From Thalassospira profundimaris WP0211 (GTDB lineage Bacteria; Pseudomonadota; Alphaproteobacteria; Rhodospirillales; Thalassospiraceae): a stretch of DNA of 64,000 nucleotides. The notes below the pieces were generated by a model. The model had not been told where the DNA came from. It saw only the letters and a program-made list of their open reading frames with translations, and ran no database searches. Below, in pieces: positions 48,001 to 56,817 of this stretch. The DNA is taken from positions 310,001 through 374,000 of the forward strand of contig NZ_AMRN01000003.1 in NCBI RefSeq assembly GCF_000300275.1, read 5' to 3'. Each line of letters opens with the position of its first letter. Position 1 is the first letter of the stretch. Position numbers and translations under genes: made by a program.

Positions 48001-49113
48001 ATGGGTCCGTTCCCGCATGATGCCCCGCGCGCAACCATTAGCGATGAAAACCCGGCCGGAACCGACGGGTTCGAATTCGTTGAATTCGCCCATGAAGACG
48101 CCGACAAACTGGAAACCCTGTTTGCCCGCATGGGATACAGCCCGGTTGCCAAGCACAAGACCAAAAACATCACCGTCTGGCGTCAGGGCGATATCAACTA
48201 CATCCTCAATGCCGAGCCATCTTCGCATGGTATGAAGTTCGTTGAAAAGCATGGCCCTTGCGCACCTTCGATGGCATGGCGCGTGGTGAATGCCAAGCAT
48301 GCCTTTGATCATGCGGTATCCAAGGGGGCGGAGCCCTACACCGGGGATGACAAGACGCTTGATGTCCCGGCCATCGTCGGCATTGGCGGGTCGTTGCTGT
48401 ATTTCGTCGACAAATATGGTGAAACCGGTTCGGCCTATGACGCGGAATTTGACTGGCTGGGCGAACGCGATCCGAAGCCAGAAGGGGTTGGTTTCTATTA
48501 CCTCGATCACCTGACCCATAACGTCTATCGCGGCAATATGGATAAATGGTGGGACTTCTATCGCGATCTGTTTGGCTTCAAGCAAATCCACTTCTTTGAC
48601 ATTGCCGGTAAAATCACCGGTCTGGTCAGCCGCGCGATCACGTCCCCCTGTGGCAAGATCCGCATTCCGCTCAATGAATCGACCGATGATAAAAGCCAGA
48701 TCGAAGAATACCTGCGCAAATACAAGGGCGAAGGCATTCAGCATATCGCGGTCGGAACGGACGGCATCTATGACGCCACCGACAAGCTTGCCGCCAATGA
48801 CCTGAAATTCATGCCCGGCCCGCCGGAAACCTATTACGAGAAATCGCACGAACGTGTGCACGGCCATGACGAGCCGATTGAACGTATGAAAACCCACGGC
48901 ATCCTGATCGATGGTGAAGGGGTGGTTGATGGCGGCACGACCAAGATTTTGCTTCAGATCTTCTCGAAAACCGTGATCGGCCCGATCTTCTTTGAGTTTA
49001 TTCAGCGCAAAGGCGACGAAGGCTTTGGCGAGGGCAACTTCCGCGCCCTGTTCGAAAGCATCGAAGAAGACCAGATCCGCCGTGGCGTGTTGAAGGTTGA
49101 TGCCGCCGAATAA
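48001..49113 (+). CDS. hpd: 4-hydroxyphenylpyruvate dioxygenase
   Basis: A 370-residue HPPD of usual bacterial length. The iron ligands are in YLDHLTHNV, GIQHIAVGT and PIFFEFIQRKGDEGFGEGNF, the last being a strong family signature. It converts 4-hydroxyphenylpyruvate to homogentisate, the substrate of hmgA at 53663. AAAGGAGA precedes the ATG. It is a single-gene unit between the Lrp promoter and a strong terminator. Confidence 0.96.
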   Translation: MGPFPHDAPRATISDENPAGTDGFEFVEFAHEDADKLETLFARMGYSPVAKHKTKNITVWRQGDINYILNAEPSSHGMKFVEKHGPCAPSMAWRVVNAKHAFDHAVSKGAEPYTGDDKTLDVPAIVGIGGSLLYFVDKYGETGSAYDAEFDWLGERDPKPEGVGFYYLDHLTHNVYRGNMDKWWDFYRDLFGFKQIHFFDIAGKITGLVSRAITSPCGKIRIPLNESTDDKSQIEEYLRKYKGEGIQHIAVGTDGIYDATDKLAANDLKFMPGPPETYYEKSHERVHGHDEPIERMKTHGILIDGEGVVDGGTTKILLQIFSKTVIGPIFFEFIQRKGDEGFGEGNFRALFESIEEDQIRRGVLKVDAAE

Positions 49114-49137
49114 GCGCCATTGAGGTCAGAAACGCAA

Positions 49138-49172
49138 AAGCCCCGGAACAGGTTCTGCCTGTTCCGGGGCTT
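49138..49172. terminator. rho-independent terminator after hpd
   Basis: Perfect 15-bp stem: AAGCCCCGGAACAGG (49138-49152), loop TTCTG, CCTGTTCCGGGGCTT (49158-49172), then CGTTTTTT. It separates hpd from the convergent dctM. Confidence 0.95.
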
Positions 49173-49193
49173 CGTTTTTTACCGTGGGACCAA

Positions 49194-50506
49194 TCAATAG
49201 GCACCAAATCCCAGCATATGCGGCAACCACAAAACCAGCCCCGGGATTGCGATCATCAGGATCACCCGCACAAAGTCAGCCGCCAGAAATGGCAGGATAC
49301 CGCGTGCAAGGGTCGTGATCTTCATGTCCGGTGAAACGCCCTGAATGATAAAGAGGTTCATGCCAATTGGCGGGGTGATCAGGCCGATTTCAACAACCGA
49401 TACCAGAACAACACCAAACCAGATCGGGTCATAGCCGACCCCGGTAATCACGCCATAGGCCGGAACAACGGTCAGAAGGATCATGGACAGACTGTCCATG
49501 AAGCACCCCAGTACGACATAAAACACCAGAAGCGCGATCAAAACGACAATTGGCGAATAGCCCTGTGTGGTGATCCAGTCGACCAAGGTCTGGGTCAGTC
49601 CGCTGGTTTCAATGAAGAAATTGAAAAGTGCCGCCCCCACCAGAATAAGGAAAATCATCCCGGTCATGCCGGCCGTTTCGCGAATACCGGTGCGCAAAAC
49701 GCTCCAGGTCAGGCGTTTGCGCATAAAGGCGAACAGCAACGCTGCCCCCGCGCCAACGGCCGCGGCCTCGGTCGGGGAAAACAGGCCGGCATAAATACCG
49801 CCAATCACCAAGGCGATCAAAAGGACCGCATCCCACATTTGCAGCAACGCGCCCCAGCGTCGCGACCAGGGCACATAAGTGCTGACCGGCGCAAGCGACG
49901 GATCGCGCATCACCTGAATACGGATCGAGGCGATATAAAGAACCGTCGCCAACAGACCCGGGATCATCGCACCGGCAAACAATGCGCCAATCGATTGTTC
50001 GGTCATCAGCGCGTAAATCACCAGCAGGATCGATGGCGGAATGAGAACGCCCAGTGTACCGCCCGCCGCAATCGATGCCCCGGCAAGACTTTTGGCATAG
50101 CCGCGTTGACGCATTTCAGGCAGTGCCACACGGCCCATGGTCGCACAGGTCGCAAGCGACGATCCGCAAATCGCGCCAAACACCGCACTGGCGCGATGCT
50201 TGATGCGGCAAGTCCGCCCGGACGATGTCCGGAAAACGCCGTGATACCGCGAAACAGGTTGCTTGAAAGGCCTGAGTGCGATGCGAACACGCCCATGAAA
50301 ATGAACAGCGGCACCACCGAAAGGCCATAGGGGAAGATCGCCTCAAACGGCAGGCTTGCCATCACATAGCTTGCCGACATCCAGTCGGTCAAAAGCAGCG
50401 TTCCGATAATACCAACCACCGCCATCGCAACAGCAACCGGTACACGCAGAAGGGCCAGTGCAAGTGCTGCAACAAACCCGATCAATCCCGCCCATTCCGT
50501 CGCCAT
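49194..50506 (-). pseudogene. dctM: TRAP large permease dctM, interrupted by a one-base frameshift
   Basis: Two frames together make one DctM. The first (from ATG 50506) reads MATEWAGLIGFVAALALALL to GHRPGGLAASSIA, then leaves the family sequence. The second resumes at about 50190 with SAVFGAICGSSLATCATMGRVALPEM and runs to the stop at 49194, ending with ITPPIGMNLFIIQ and the usual tail. Aligned with the intact dctM at 8418 (SSIASCAGFAAISGSS), the joint SSIA-ASAVFGAICGSS needs exactly one extra base in the GGCGC run at 50190-50194. The full length is 1313 bp; adding one base gives 437 codons, normal for DctM. Either a recent inactivating deletion or an assembly error. Confidence 0.88.
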
Positions 50507-51042
50507 CAGTTATTCTCGTTCGTTAAAAGCATTTTCAGAAAATGGACAAGACAGACCACTGTCGATATCGCCATGCCGCTGAGAAGGAAGCCCCAGAACA
50601 GGATCATCGGGATCTCAAGGTTCTGCGACACATCGCCATAGCTCCATTGTTCCATCGCGCGTCCCCATGACAGGTAAAACAGGAACGCCATCAACCCGGC
50701 ACACAGAAGCGGGATCAGGGTGTCGATGATGCGAAACAGGAAACGAAGATGGTTCTTGCCGACCAGGTCGACCGTGACATGGGCATGGGCGCTAAACGCA
50801 TAGGGGATCGCCCAGGATGCCGCCGCCATGACACAAAACTGGGTCAGGTCAACCGCGCCCACCATCGATTGGCCGCCAATGCGCCGCCAGATGATGTCGA
50901 CAACCACAATGGCAATCGCACCGATCAGGGCGGCCATGCCGACAAAAGCCAGAATGTCGGTCAGTCTGTTCATAAAGCGGTCAGTGCGGTGAACCGCGGC
51001 ATAAAGCCGCGATCCACCAAAGTTTTCAGTCGGTTGGGTCAT
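50506..51042 (-). CDS. dctQ: TRAP transporter small permease DctQ
   Basis: A 178-residue membrane protein with four hydrophobic segments and the motif AHAHVTVDLV, a DctQ pattern. Its stop shares one base with the dctM start and its start overlaps dctP by four bases, so translation of the three genes is coupled. It is part of the TRAP operon placed between the hpd and homogentisate genes. Confidence 0.9.
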   Translation of the reverse strand: MTQPTENFGGSRLYAAVHRTDRFMNRLTDILAFVGMAALIGAIAIVVVDIIWRRIGGQSMVGAVDLTQFCVMAAASWAIPYAFSAHAHVTVDLVGKNHLRFLFRIIDTLIPLLCAGLMAFLFYLSWGRAMEQWSYGDVSQNLEIPMILFWGFLLSGMAISTVVCLVHFLKMLLTNENN

Positions 51043-52097
51043 TTGTCGCCAGCGTGATATTTGGCATCAAATTCCGCGATAAGTTCCTGCGCGCGCGCAT
51101 AGACGGCCTCGGGGTCTGAGACGCCTTTTTCCTTCAGGCTGGCAAGGTATTCCTTGATCATCGGCTGGGATGCTTCCTGCCATTCCGCACGGGTGGCGTC
51201 ATCAATCGTGATGATTTCATTGCCGTGTTTTTCCGCATCGGCCTTGCCAACTGCTTCCCATTTGTCCCACCAGTCGCCGAATTTCCCGACAAGGACATCG
51301 CCGGAAATTTCGTCAATTGCGGCCCGCACTTCGTCGGGCAGGCTGTCATATTTTTTCTGATTCATGACGAAATAGAAGCCGGCGATGTAGGCCGCAGCAT
51401 CGGTGTGATATTTCAAAAGTTCATTGGCCTTGACCGCATTGACCAGATCCCAGGTGGCAACCAGACCTTCGATATTGCCTTTTTCAAGGTTTTCGTAGAT
51501 GGCCGAAGGCGGCAGGCCGACTGGGGATGCCCCAAAGGATTCCAGCATTGCCGAAATCGCCGGGCTTGGCGTGCGAAGACGCAGGCCCTTAAGATCCTCA
51601 AGCGATCTGACCGGTGTATCAAGGGTGTGGATCAGGCCACCCGGATGGGTAAACAGGCCAAGGACCTTGAAGTCCTGATAGTCACTGCCAAGAAGGCCTT
51701 CCTTGTAGAGCTGCCACAGGGTTTCCGACCCGGAATCGGCATATTTCACCAAAAACGGCAGTTCAATCACCGAGGCAGCCGGGTAACGGTCACGCGGAAT
51801 GCCATTAAGGCCCACGGCCATATCCATAACGCCCGCGCGCACCTGATCGGCCTGACGGTCGATTTTGCCAAAGGCCGACGTGGCGTCATAGATCTCGACT
51901 TCGACTTTGCCGCCGGTTTTTTCCGACAGTTGCTGTCCCCAGCTTTCAAGGAAGTCTTTCTGGAAGCCGTGGCTTGGCGGCAGATAGTGACTGACCTTAA
52001 GGGTGATGTCGGCCGCATGCGCGATACCGGCACCGGCCAGAATGGTTGCGCCGGTCATAAGACCAAGCAGCGTTTTACGAAGATTAGGATGTTTCAC
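51039..52097 (-). CDS. dctP: TRAP transporter substrate-binding protein DctP
   Basis: A 352-residue receptor with a Sec-type signal (LLGLMTGATILAGAGIAHAAD). The mature part begins DITLKVSHYLPPSHGFQKDF, and GLRLRTPSPAISAML holds the ligand-binding arginine. It starts with GTG (52097) preceded by GGGAG. Unlike the other binding-protein genes with a gap, it overlaps dctQ and has no hairpin after it. It diverges from the IclR gene. Carboxylate uptake is expected; an aromatic acid is only a guess from the neighbours. Confidence 0.9.
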   Translation of the reverse strand: MKHPNLRKTLLGLMTGATILAGAGIAHAADITLKVSHYLPPSHGFQKDFLESWGQQLSEKTGGKVEVEIYDATSAFGKIDRQADQVRAGVMDMAVGLNGIPRDRYPAASVIELPFLVKYADSGSETLWQLYKEGLLGSDYQDFKVLGLFTHPGGLIHTLDTPVRSLEDLKGLRLRTPSPAISAMLESFGASPVGLPPSAIYENLEKGNIEGLVATWDLVNAVKANELLKYHTDAAAYIAGFYFVMNQKKYDSLPDEVRAAIDEISGDVLVGKFGDWWDKWEAVGKADAEKHGNEIITIDDATRAEWQEASQPMIKEYLASLKEKGVSDPEAVYARAQELIAEFDAKYHAGDK

Positions 52098-52253
52098 GGA
52101 TGTCTCCCTGTTTTTTTAAGTCGTTCATTTGGTCTTGCGTCTGACCTGCTTCGGGCCAAGCGATTGCTGTGCAGTTGCCATCAGCCTGTACATGTCCGGG
52201 ATGGCAGTCTGGGATCGCGCCTGGAATGCTGTTTTTTCTTTGAATTGGAATTA

Positions 52254-52268
52254 TGATATATATAATCA
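52254..52268. promoter_or_regulatory. possible IclR operator in the dctP-iclR promoter region
   Basis: TGAT, ATATATA, ATCA: short matching ends around an AT core, in the 203-bp gap between the divergent TRAP and IclR genes. The symmetry is limited and could be a plain AT-rich promoter. Confidence 0.3.
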
Positions 52269-52300
52269 ATTACGCAATATGAAATTTATGCAGGTAAATT

Positions 52301-53143
52301 TTGACCAAAGCCTCGCCCAAAAATATCCCGGATAGCGAAACCGAACATGACATCGCCGACGTGGTTGATGCCGCTGACAAGCGCAAAGGCATTCAGTCGG
52401 TCGAGGTCAGTGGCGTCATTATTGCCGCCTTGTGCGATTTCAAATTCCCGGTGCCGTTAAAGGACCTTGCAGACGCGGTTTCTATGCCCGCGGCCAAGGT
52501 CCATCGCTATCTTGCCAGTCTGGTGCGCATTGGCCTTGCCTGGCAGGATGACCAGACGGGGCTGTATGGTCTTGGTCCGATGGCGTTGCGCATGGGTGTT
52601 TCGGCGATTGAACGCAATGATGTGGTGATGCGCGCCGGTCGGCTGTTGCGCAATCTGGCGATTGAGTTGCGATCATCTGGGCATCTGGCGATCTGGGGGG
52701 AACGTGGTCCGGTCCTGATCCGCACCGAACATGGTGGCCCGCCGATCATATCGACCATGGGGCTTGGAACCGTCATGCCGCTTTTGCGCTCTGCGACCGG
52801 GCAGGCCTTTTTGGCCAGCATGCCGCGCAGCGCGATCGAACACGTTATTTCGGCCGAACAGGATATCCTGCATTGGGATGATGCCACGGTGGAACGGCTG
52901 ATTGCCGACACCAAACATCGCGGGGCGGCTGTGATCGAAGGCGATATCGTGCCCGGTTTATCGGCGATCAGTGCGCCGGTTTATAATCTGGATGGGGCGG
53001 TGGCCTGTTGCGTCACGTTGATGAACCCCAATGCCAATTACTTTCAGCCCGGCCAACCCGCGTTCGATGTGTTTACCCGTGCCATTGCCGATTTCACGCA
53101 AAGTTGGGGTGGCACGCCGCGCGCGGAGTCTGATCAGGCCTAG
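52301..53143 (+). CDS. IclR-family transcriptional regulator
   Basis: A 280-residue IclR regulator: a winged helix at residues about 30-90 (PLKDLADAVSMPAAKVHRYLASLVRIGLA) and an effector domain (about 110-270, with SIERN-like VSAIERNDVV and AVIEGDIVPGLSAISAPV). No ATG fits the N-terminus; TTG 52301 has AGG nearby and is the best start. It diverges from the TRAP operon, which it probably controls. Confidence 0.88.
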   Translation: MTKASPKNIPDSETEHDIADVVDAADKRKGIQSVEVSGVIIAALCDFKFPVPLKDLADAVSMPAAKVHRYLASLVRIGLAWQDDQTGLYGLGPMALRMGVSAIERNDVVMRAGRLLRNLAIELRSSGHLAIWGERGPVLIRTEHGGPPIISTMGLGTVMPLLRSATGQAFLASMPRSAIEHVISAEQDILHWDDATVERLIADTKHRGAAVIEGDIVPGLSAISAPVYNLDGAVACCVTLMNPNANYFQPGQPAFDVFTRAIADFTQSWGGTPRAESDQA

Positions 53144-53153
53144 GGGGCTGAGA

Positions 53154-53582
53154 TCACAGGTCGTTAAACCGTTTCAGGAGGTCTGAAAGACGTTTGAATT
53201 CATCTTCGCCCAGAAAATCGCGCACTTTCCGGTCATAGGCGACGCCCGCCTCACAGAGTGACGTGAAGGCCGATTTTCCCTGCGCAGTCAGGTCAAGGCG
53301 ATGCACACGGCGGTCATTTTCATCCTGAAACCGTTTCAACCAACGCCGTTTCTCGATGGAAAAGACAGCCCGCGAAACCTTGGTTTTATGCAGTCCGGTA
53401 TGGGTCATGATTTCGGTCGCGGTTAGGGCGCCATACTGGCCGAGTGTCGCCAGAACCCGCCATTCGGACCGCGTCATCCGGTATCGGTCGCGATAGATAT
53501 CGCGAAAGCCAAGGCTGAGCTTTTCGCTGGCGTGATGCATCAGGAACGGCAGGAAACTGTGAAGATCGAATTCGGATTTCAT
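53154..53582 (-). CDS. MarR-family regulator, divergent to hmgA
   Basis: A 142-residue MarR protein with the winged helix [45 protein letters not shown], read in segments, followed by [11 protein letters not shown]. It is close to regulators of homogentisate and hydroxyphenylacetate pathways. ATG 53582 is favoured over an upstream TTG (53591). It diverges from hmgA across an 80-bp gap with a fitting palindrome, so it likely represses hmgA-fahA-maiA. Confidence 0.9.
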   Translation of the reverse strand: MKSEFDLHSFLPFLMHHASEKLSLGFRDIYRDRYRMTRSEWRVLATLGQYGALTATEIMTHTGLHKTKVSRAVFSIEKRRWLKRFQDENDRRVHRLDLTAQGKSAFTSLCEAGVAYDRKVRDFLGEDEFKRLSDLLKRFNDL

Positions 53583-53619
53583 TGGCTTCAAAAGGCTGTT
53601 TGATAGTTACAAAAATTAC

Positions 53620-53635
53620 AGTTACGAATGTAACT
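53620..53635. promoter_or_regulatory. MarR operator in the marR-hmgA gap
   Basis: AGTTAC, GAAT, GTAACT is a perfect 6-bp inverted repeat. A further ATAGTTAC at 53603-53610 pairs with GTAACTAT at 53630-53637 as a wider 8-bp inverted repeat, so the half site GTTAC occurs three times in 35 bases between the two divergent starts. Confidence 0.7.
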
Positions 53636-53662
53636 ATATCAAAGATTGGGAGGAAAAAGGCA

Positions 53663-55033
53663 ATGACGGATCACAATGAGCCGACCAAAAATGCCGAAAA
53701 AGGTGGTGCCAACGATCTGCGTTACATGCCCGGTTTCGGCAATGATTTTGAAACCGAAAGTCTTCCGGATGCGTTGCCCCAGGGGCAAAACAGCCCGCAA
53801 AAATGCGCCTATGGGCTTTATGCCGAACAGCTTTCAGGATCGCCTTTCACCGCCCCGCGCGGCACCAATGAACGGTCCTGGCTGTATCGCATTCGCCCAA
53901 GTGTAAAGCATAACGGGCGCTTTGCCGCCCTTGATCGACCGTTTTGGAAAACCGCACCTTGTTTGAATGATCACAGCCTTGCCCTTGGTCAGTTGCGCTG
54001 GGATCCAGTGCCGATGCCCAAGGACGCGGTTGATTTCATTTCTGGCATGCGCACGGTCACAACTGCGGGCGATGCCATGACCCAGACCGGCATGGCAAGC
54101 CATGTCTATGTCTGTAACACCGACATGGTCGATGACTATTTCTTCAATGCCGATGGCGAACTTCTGATCGTGCCCGAAAGTGGCACGCTTCGCATCTTCA
54201 CCGAACTTGGCATGATGGATGTCGCCCCGCTTGAAATAGCACTTATTCCGCGTGGCATGTTATTTAAGGTCAGCATCCTTGAGGCCGGGGTTGATGGTGG
54301 CGCACGTGGCTATGTCTGTGAAAACTATGGCGCCAAATTCACCCTGCCCGAACGCGGTCCGATCGGGGCCAACTGCCTTGCCAATCCGCGTGATTTCAAA
54401 ACCCCCGTGGCCGCCTATGAGGACAAGGAAACCCCGTGTCGGGTGTTGGTCAAATGGTGCGGGCAGTTCCATGTCACCGAAATCGGCCATTCGCCGCTGG
54501 ATGTCGTCGCATGGCACGGCAACTACACACCGTTCAAATATGATCTTCGGACCTTCTCGCCGGTCGGTGCGATCCTGTTTGATCATCCCGATCCATCGAT
54601 CTTTACCGTGATGACCGCCCCGACGGACGAGGCCGGCACCGCCAATGTGGATTTCGTGATCTTCCCGCCGCGCTGGATGGTGGCCGAAAATACCTTCCGC
54701 CCGCCTTGGTATCACCGCAACATCATGTCGGAATTCATGGGCCTGATTTGCGGCCAGTATGACGCCAAGGAAGAGGGCTTTGTCCCCGGCGGCATGAGCC
54801 TGCATAACATGATGCTGGCCCATGGCCCGGATGCCTACGGGTTTGACAAGGCATCGAACGCCGAACTCGGGCCGCAAAAACTCGATGGTACCATGGCGTT
54901 CATGTTCGAGACCCGCTATCCGCAGCAATTAACAAAATTCGCCGCCGAACTGGAAACGCTTCAGGACGATTATCTTGATTGTTGGTCGGGGCTGGAACGT
55001 AAGTTCGATGGCACCCCTGAAGGTCGCCCGTAA
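53663..55033 (+). CDS. hmgA: homogentisate 1,2-dioxygenase
   Basis: A 456-residue HmgA. It begins with [19 protein letters not shown] and contains [34 protein letters not shown] and [16 protein letters not shown], the last holding an iron-ligand His and Glu of the family. It opens the homogentisate ring to maleylacetoacetate. ATG 53663 has GGGAGGA upstream; the longer frame from 53582 crosses the promoter. It leads the hmgA-fahA-maiA operon. Confidence 0.96.
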   Translation: MTDHNEPTKNAEKGGANDLRYMPGFGNDFETESLPDALPQGQNSPQKCAYGLYAEQLSGSPFTAPRGTNERSWLYRIRPSVKHNGRFAALDRPFWKTAPCLNDHSLALGQLRWDPVPMPKDAVDFISGMRTVTTAGDAMTQTGMASHVYVCNTDMVDDYFFNADGELLIVPESGTLRIFTELGMMDVAPLEIALIPRGMLFKVSILEAGVDGGARGYVCENYGAKFTLPERGPIGANCLANPRDFKTPVAAYEDKETPCRVLVKWCGQFHVTEIGHSPLDVVAWHGNYTPFKYDLRTFSPVGAILFDHPDPSIFTVMTAPTDEAGTANVDFVIFPPRWMVAENTFRPPWYHRNIMSEFMGLICGQYDAKEEGFVPGGMSLHNMMLAHGPDAYGFDKASNAELGPQKLDGTMAFMFETRYPQQLTKFAAELETLQDDYLDCWSGLERKFDGTPEGRP

Positions 55034-55098
55034 GTCACCGCGACCCCAAAAACAATCACTCAGGACTTAACGAAAAGAATGCCGGAGGCACAAAAACA

Positions 55099-56118
55099 AT
55101 GAAACTCGCCACCCTTAAAAATGGTACCCGCGACGGCCAGCTGGTGCTGGTTTCCAAGGACCTGTCGGAATATGTCGATGCCAGCGCGATTGCGCCAACC
55201 CTTCAGGCCGCGCTTGATAACTGGGCTAATATTGCCCCGCGCCTCAAGGATCTGGCAGGCGATGTCGAAGCCGGATCAGGTCCGGCCAAACGCGTTGCAT
55301 TTGATCAGACCGAGGCGCATTCACCCTTGCCGCGCGCGTTCCAGTGGGCTGATGGATCGGCCTATGTCAATCACGTTGAATTGGTCCGCAAGGCCCGTGG
55401 TGCCGAAATGCCGCAAAGCTTCTGGACCGATCCGCTGATGTATCAGGGCGGGTCGGACAGCTTCCTTGGTCCGCGCGATGATATCCTGATGGGCGATACC
55501 GCCTGGGGCATCGACATGGAAGGCGAAATTGCCGTCATCACCGATGATGTGCCAATGGGTGCAACCCTTGATCAGGCGCGTGATGCCATTCGGTTGATCA
55601 TGCTGGTCAATGATGTGTCGCTGCGCGGTCTTATCCCCGGCGAACTGGCCAAAGGATTTGGCTTCTTCCAGTCCAAGCCGTCTTCGGCCTTTTCCCCGGT
55701 TGCCGTGACCCCGGATGAACTGGGCGATGCGTGGGATGGTGGAAAGCTTCATTTGCCGCTGTGTGTCGATCTCAATGGCAAGCCGTTCGGGCGTGCCAAT
55801 GCCGGGATCGATATGACCTTTGACTTTGCCCAGCTTGTGGCCCACGCCGCACGCACCCGTCCGCTCTGTGCCGGGTCGATCATCGGGTCGGGCACGGTAT
55901 CGAACAAGCTGGATGGTGGACCGGGCAAACCGGTTGCCGCGGGCGGTGCGGGTTATTCCTGCATTGCTGAAATCCGCATGATCGAAACCATTGAAAATGG
56001 CTCGGCGGTAACGCCCTTCCTGCAATTTGGCGACAGCGTCAAAATCGAAATGCGCGATGCCAAGGGCCAATCAATCTTTGGCGCGATTGAACAAACTGTC
56101 CGCCAATACAAACCATAA
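55099..56118 (+). CDS. fahA: fumarylacetoacetase (bacterial type)
   Basis: A 339-residue FAH-superfamily enzyme of the bacterial homogentisate-pathway form. Visible parts are MKLATLKNGTRDGQLVLVSKDL at the start, DIEGEIAVI-like GIDMEGEIAVITDD with metal ligands, PGELAKGFGFFQSKPSSAFSPVAVTPDELGDAW, read in segments, and GSIIGSGTVSNK. It cleaves fumarylacetoacetate to fumarate and acetoacetate. GGAGG precedes the ATG at 11 bases. It lies between hmgA and maiA on the same strand. Confidence 0.94.
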   Translation: MKLATLKNGTRDGQLVLVSKDLSEYVDASAIAPTLQAALDNWANIAPRLKDLAGDVEAGSGPAKRVAFDQTEAHSPLPRAFQWADGSAYVNHVELVRKARGAEMPQSFWTDPLMYQGGSDSFLGPRDDILMGDTAWGIDMEGEIAVITDDVPMGATLDQARDAIRLIMLVNDVSLRGLIPGELAKGFGFFQSKPSSAFSPVAVTPDELGDAWDGGKLHLPLCVDLNGKPFGRANAGIDMTFDFAQLVAHAARTRPLCAGSIIGSGTVSNKLDGGPGKPVAAGGAGYSCIAEIRMIETIENGSAVTPFLQFGDSVKIEMRDAKGQSIFGAIEQTVRQYKP

Positions 56119-56127
56119 GGCCCCACT

Positions 56128-56799
56128 ATGAGCGAGATCATGAGCGAGATCGTTTTGTATGACTATTGGCGATCCTCGGCGAGTTATCGCGTTCGGATTG
56201 CGCTGGGGTTGCTCGACCTTCCGTACCGGACGGTGCCGGTTGATCTGTTGGCTGGCAGCCACAAAATCGGCGCGCATCTGGTGCGCAATCCGCAAGGCCT
56301 TGTCCCCGCCCTTGAAATCGACGGGGTCATGATGACCCAGTCGGTTTCGATCATCGAATATCTTGATGAAACCCGGCCGGGGCAGGGGCTTTTGCCGACC
56401 GAAACGCTGGCCCGCCAACGGGTGCGGGCGCTGTCGCATGCGATTGCCATGGATACCCATCCGGTCTGTAATCTCGGTGTGGTGCGCCATGTGATGGATA
56501 TTGCCGAGGCGCATGGTGATGACGCCGATGCCGCACGACAGGAATGGATGGCGAAATATATCGGATCGGGCCTTGCCGGGTTTGAAGCCATGCTGGCCGG
56601 TGACGGGGACGGCAACCATGGCGATTTCTGCCACGGCGACCGCCCATCCATGGCCGATATCTGCCTGATCCCGCAGCTTTATAACGCGCGCCGCTGGAAT
56701 GTGAGCTTTTCTCACCTTCCGCGAATTTGCGCGATAGAACAACGCTGTAACGCGATTGCAGCCTTCGCCAACGCCCATCCGGACCAGTGCCCGCGCTAG
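56128..56799 (+). CDS. maiA: maleylacetoacetate isomerase (zeta-class GST)
   Basis: A 223-residue zeta-class glutathione transferase. The glutathione site motif is RSSASYRVRIAL, close to the usual SSCSWRVRIAL with Ala in place of Cys, and NPQGLVPALEIDG and QSVSIIEYLDE complete the thioredoxin-like domain. It isomerises maleylacetoacetate to fumarylacetoacetate, using glutathione. The first twelve bases, ATGAGCGAGATC, are directly repeated, giving two possible starts; 56128 has AAGG upstream and is used. It converges on ggt after 18 bases. Confidence 0.94.
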   Translation: MSEIMSEIVLYDYWRSSASYRVRIALGLLDLPYRTVPVDLLAGSHKIGAHLVRNPQGLVPALEIDGVMMTQSVSIIEYLDETRPGQGLLPTETLARQRVRALSHAIAMDTHPVCNLGVVRHVMDIAEAHGDDADAARQEWMAKYIGSGLAGFEAMLAGDGDGNHGDFCHGDRPSMADICLIPQLYNARRWNVSFSHLPRICAIEQRCNAIAAFANAHPDQCPR

Positions 56800-56817
56800 G
56801 CCAAGCGAACGAAGATT

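Noticed and set aside
53582..53662. Extended N-terminus of hmgA
   Set aside because: Would cover the MarR operator and promoter; ATG 53663 has a strong ribosome site.
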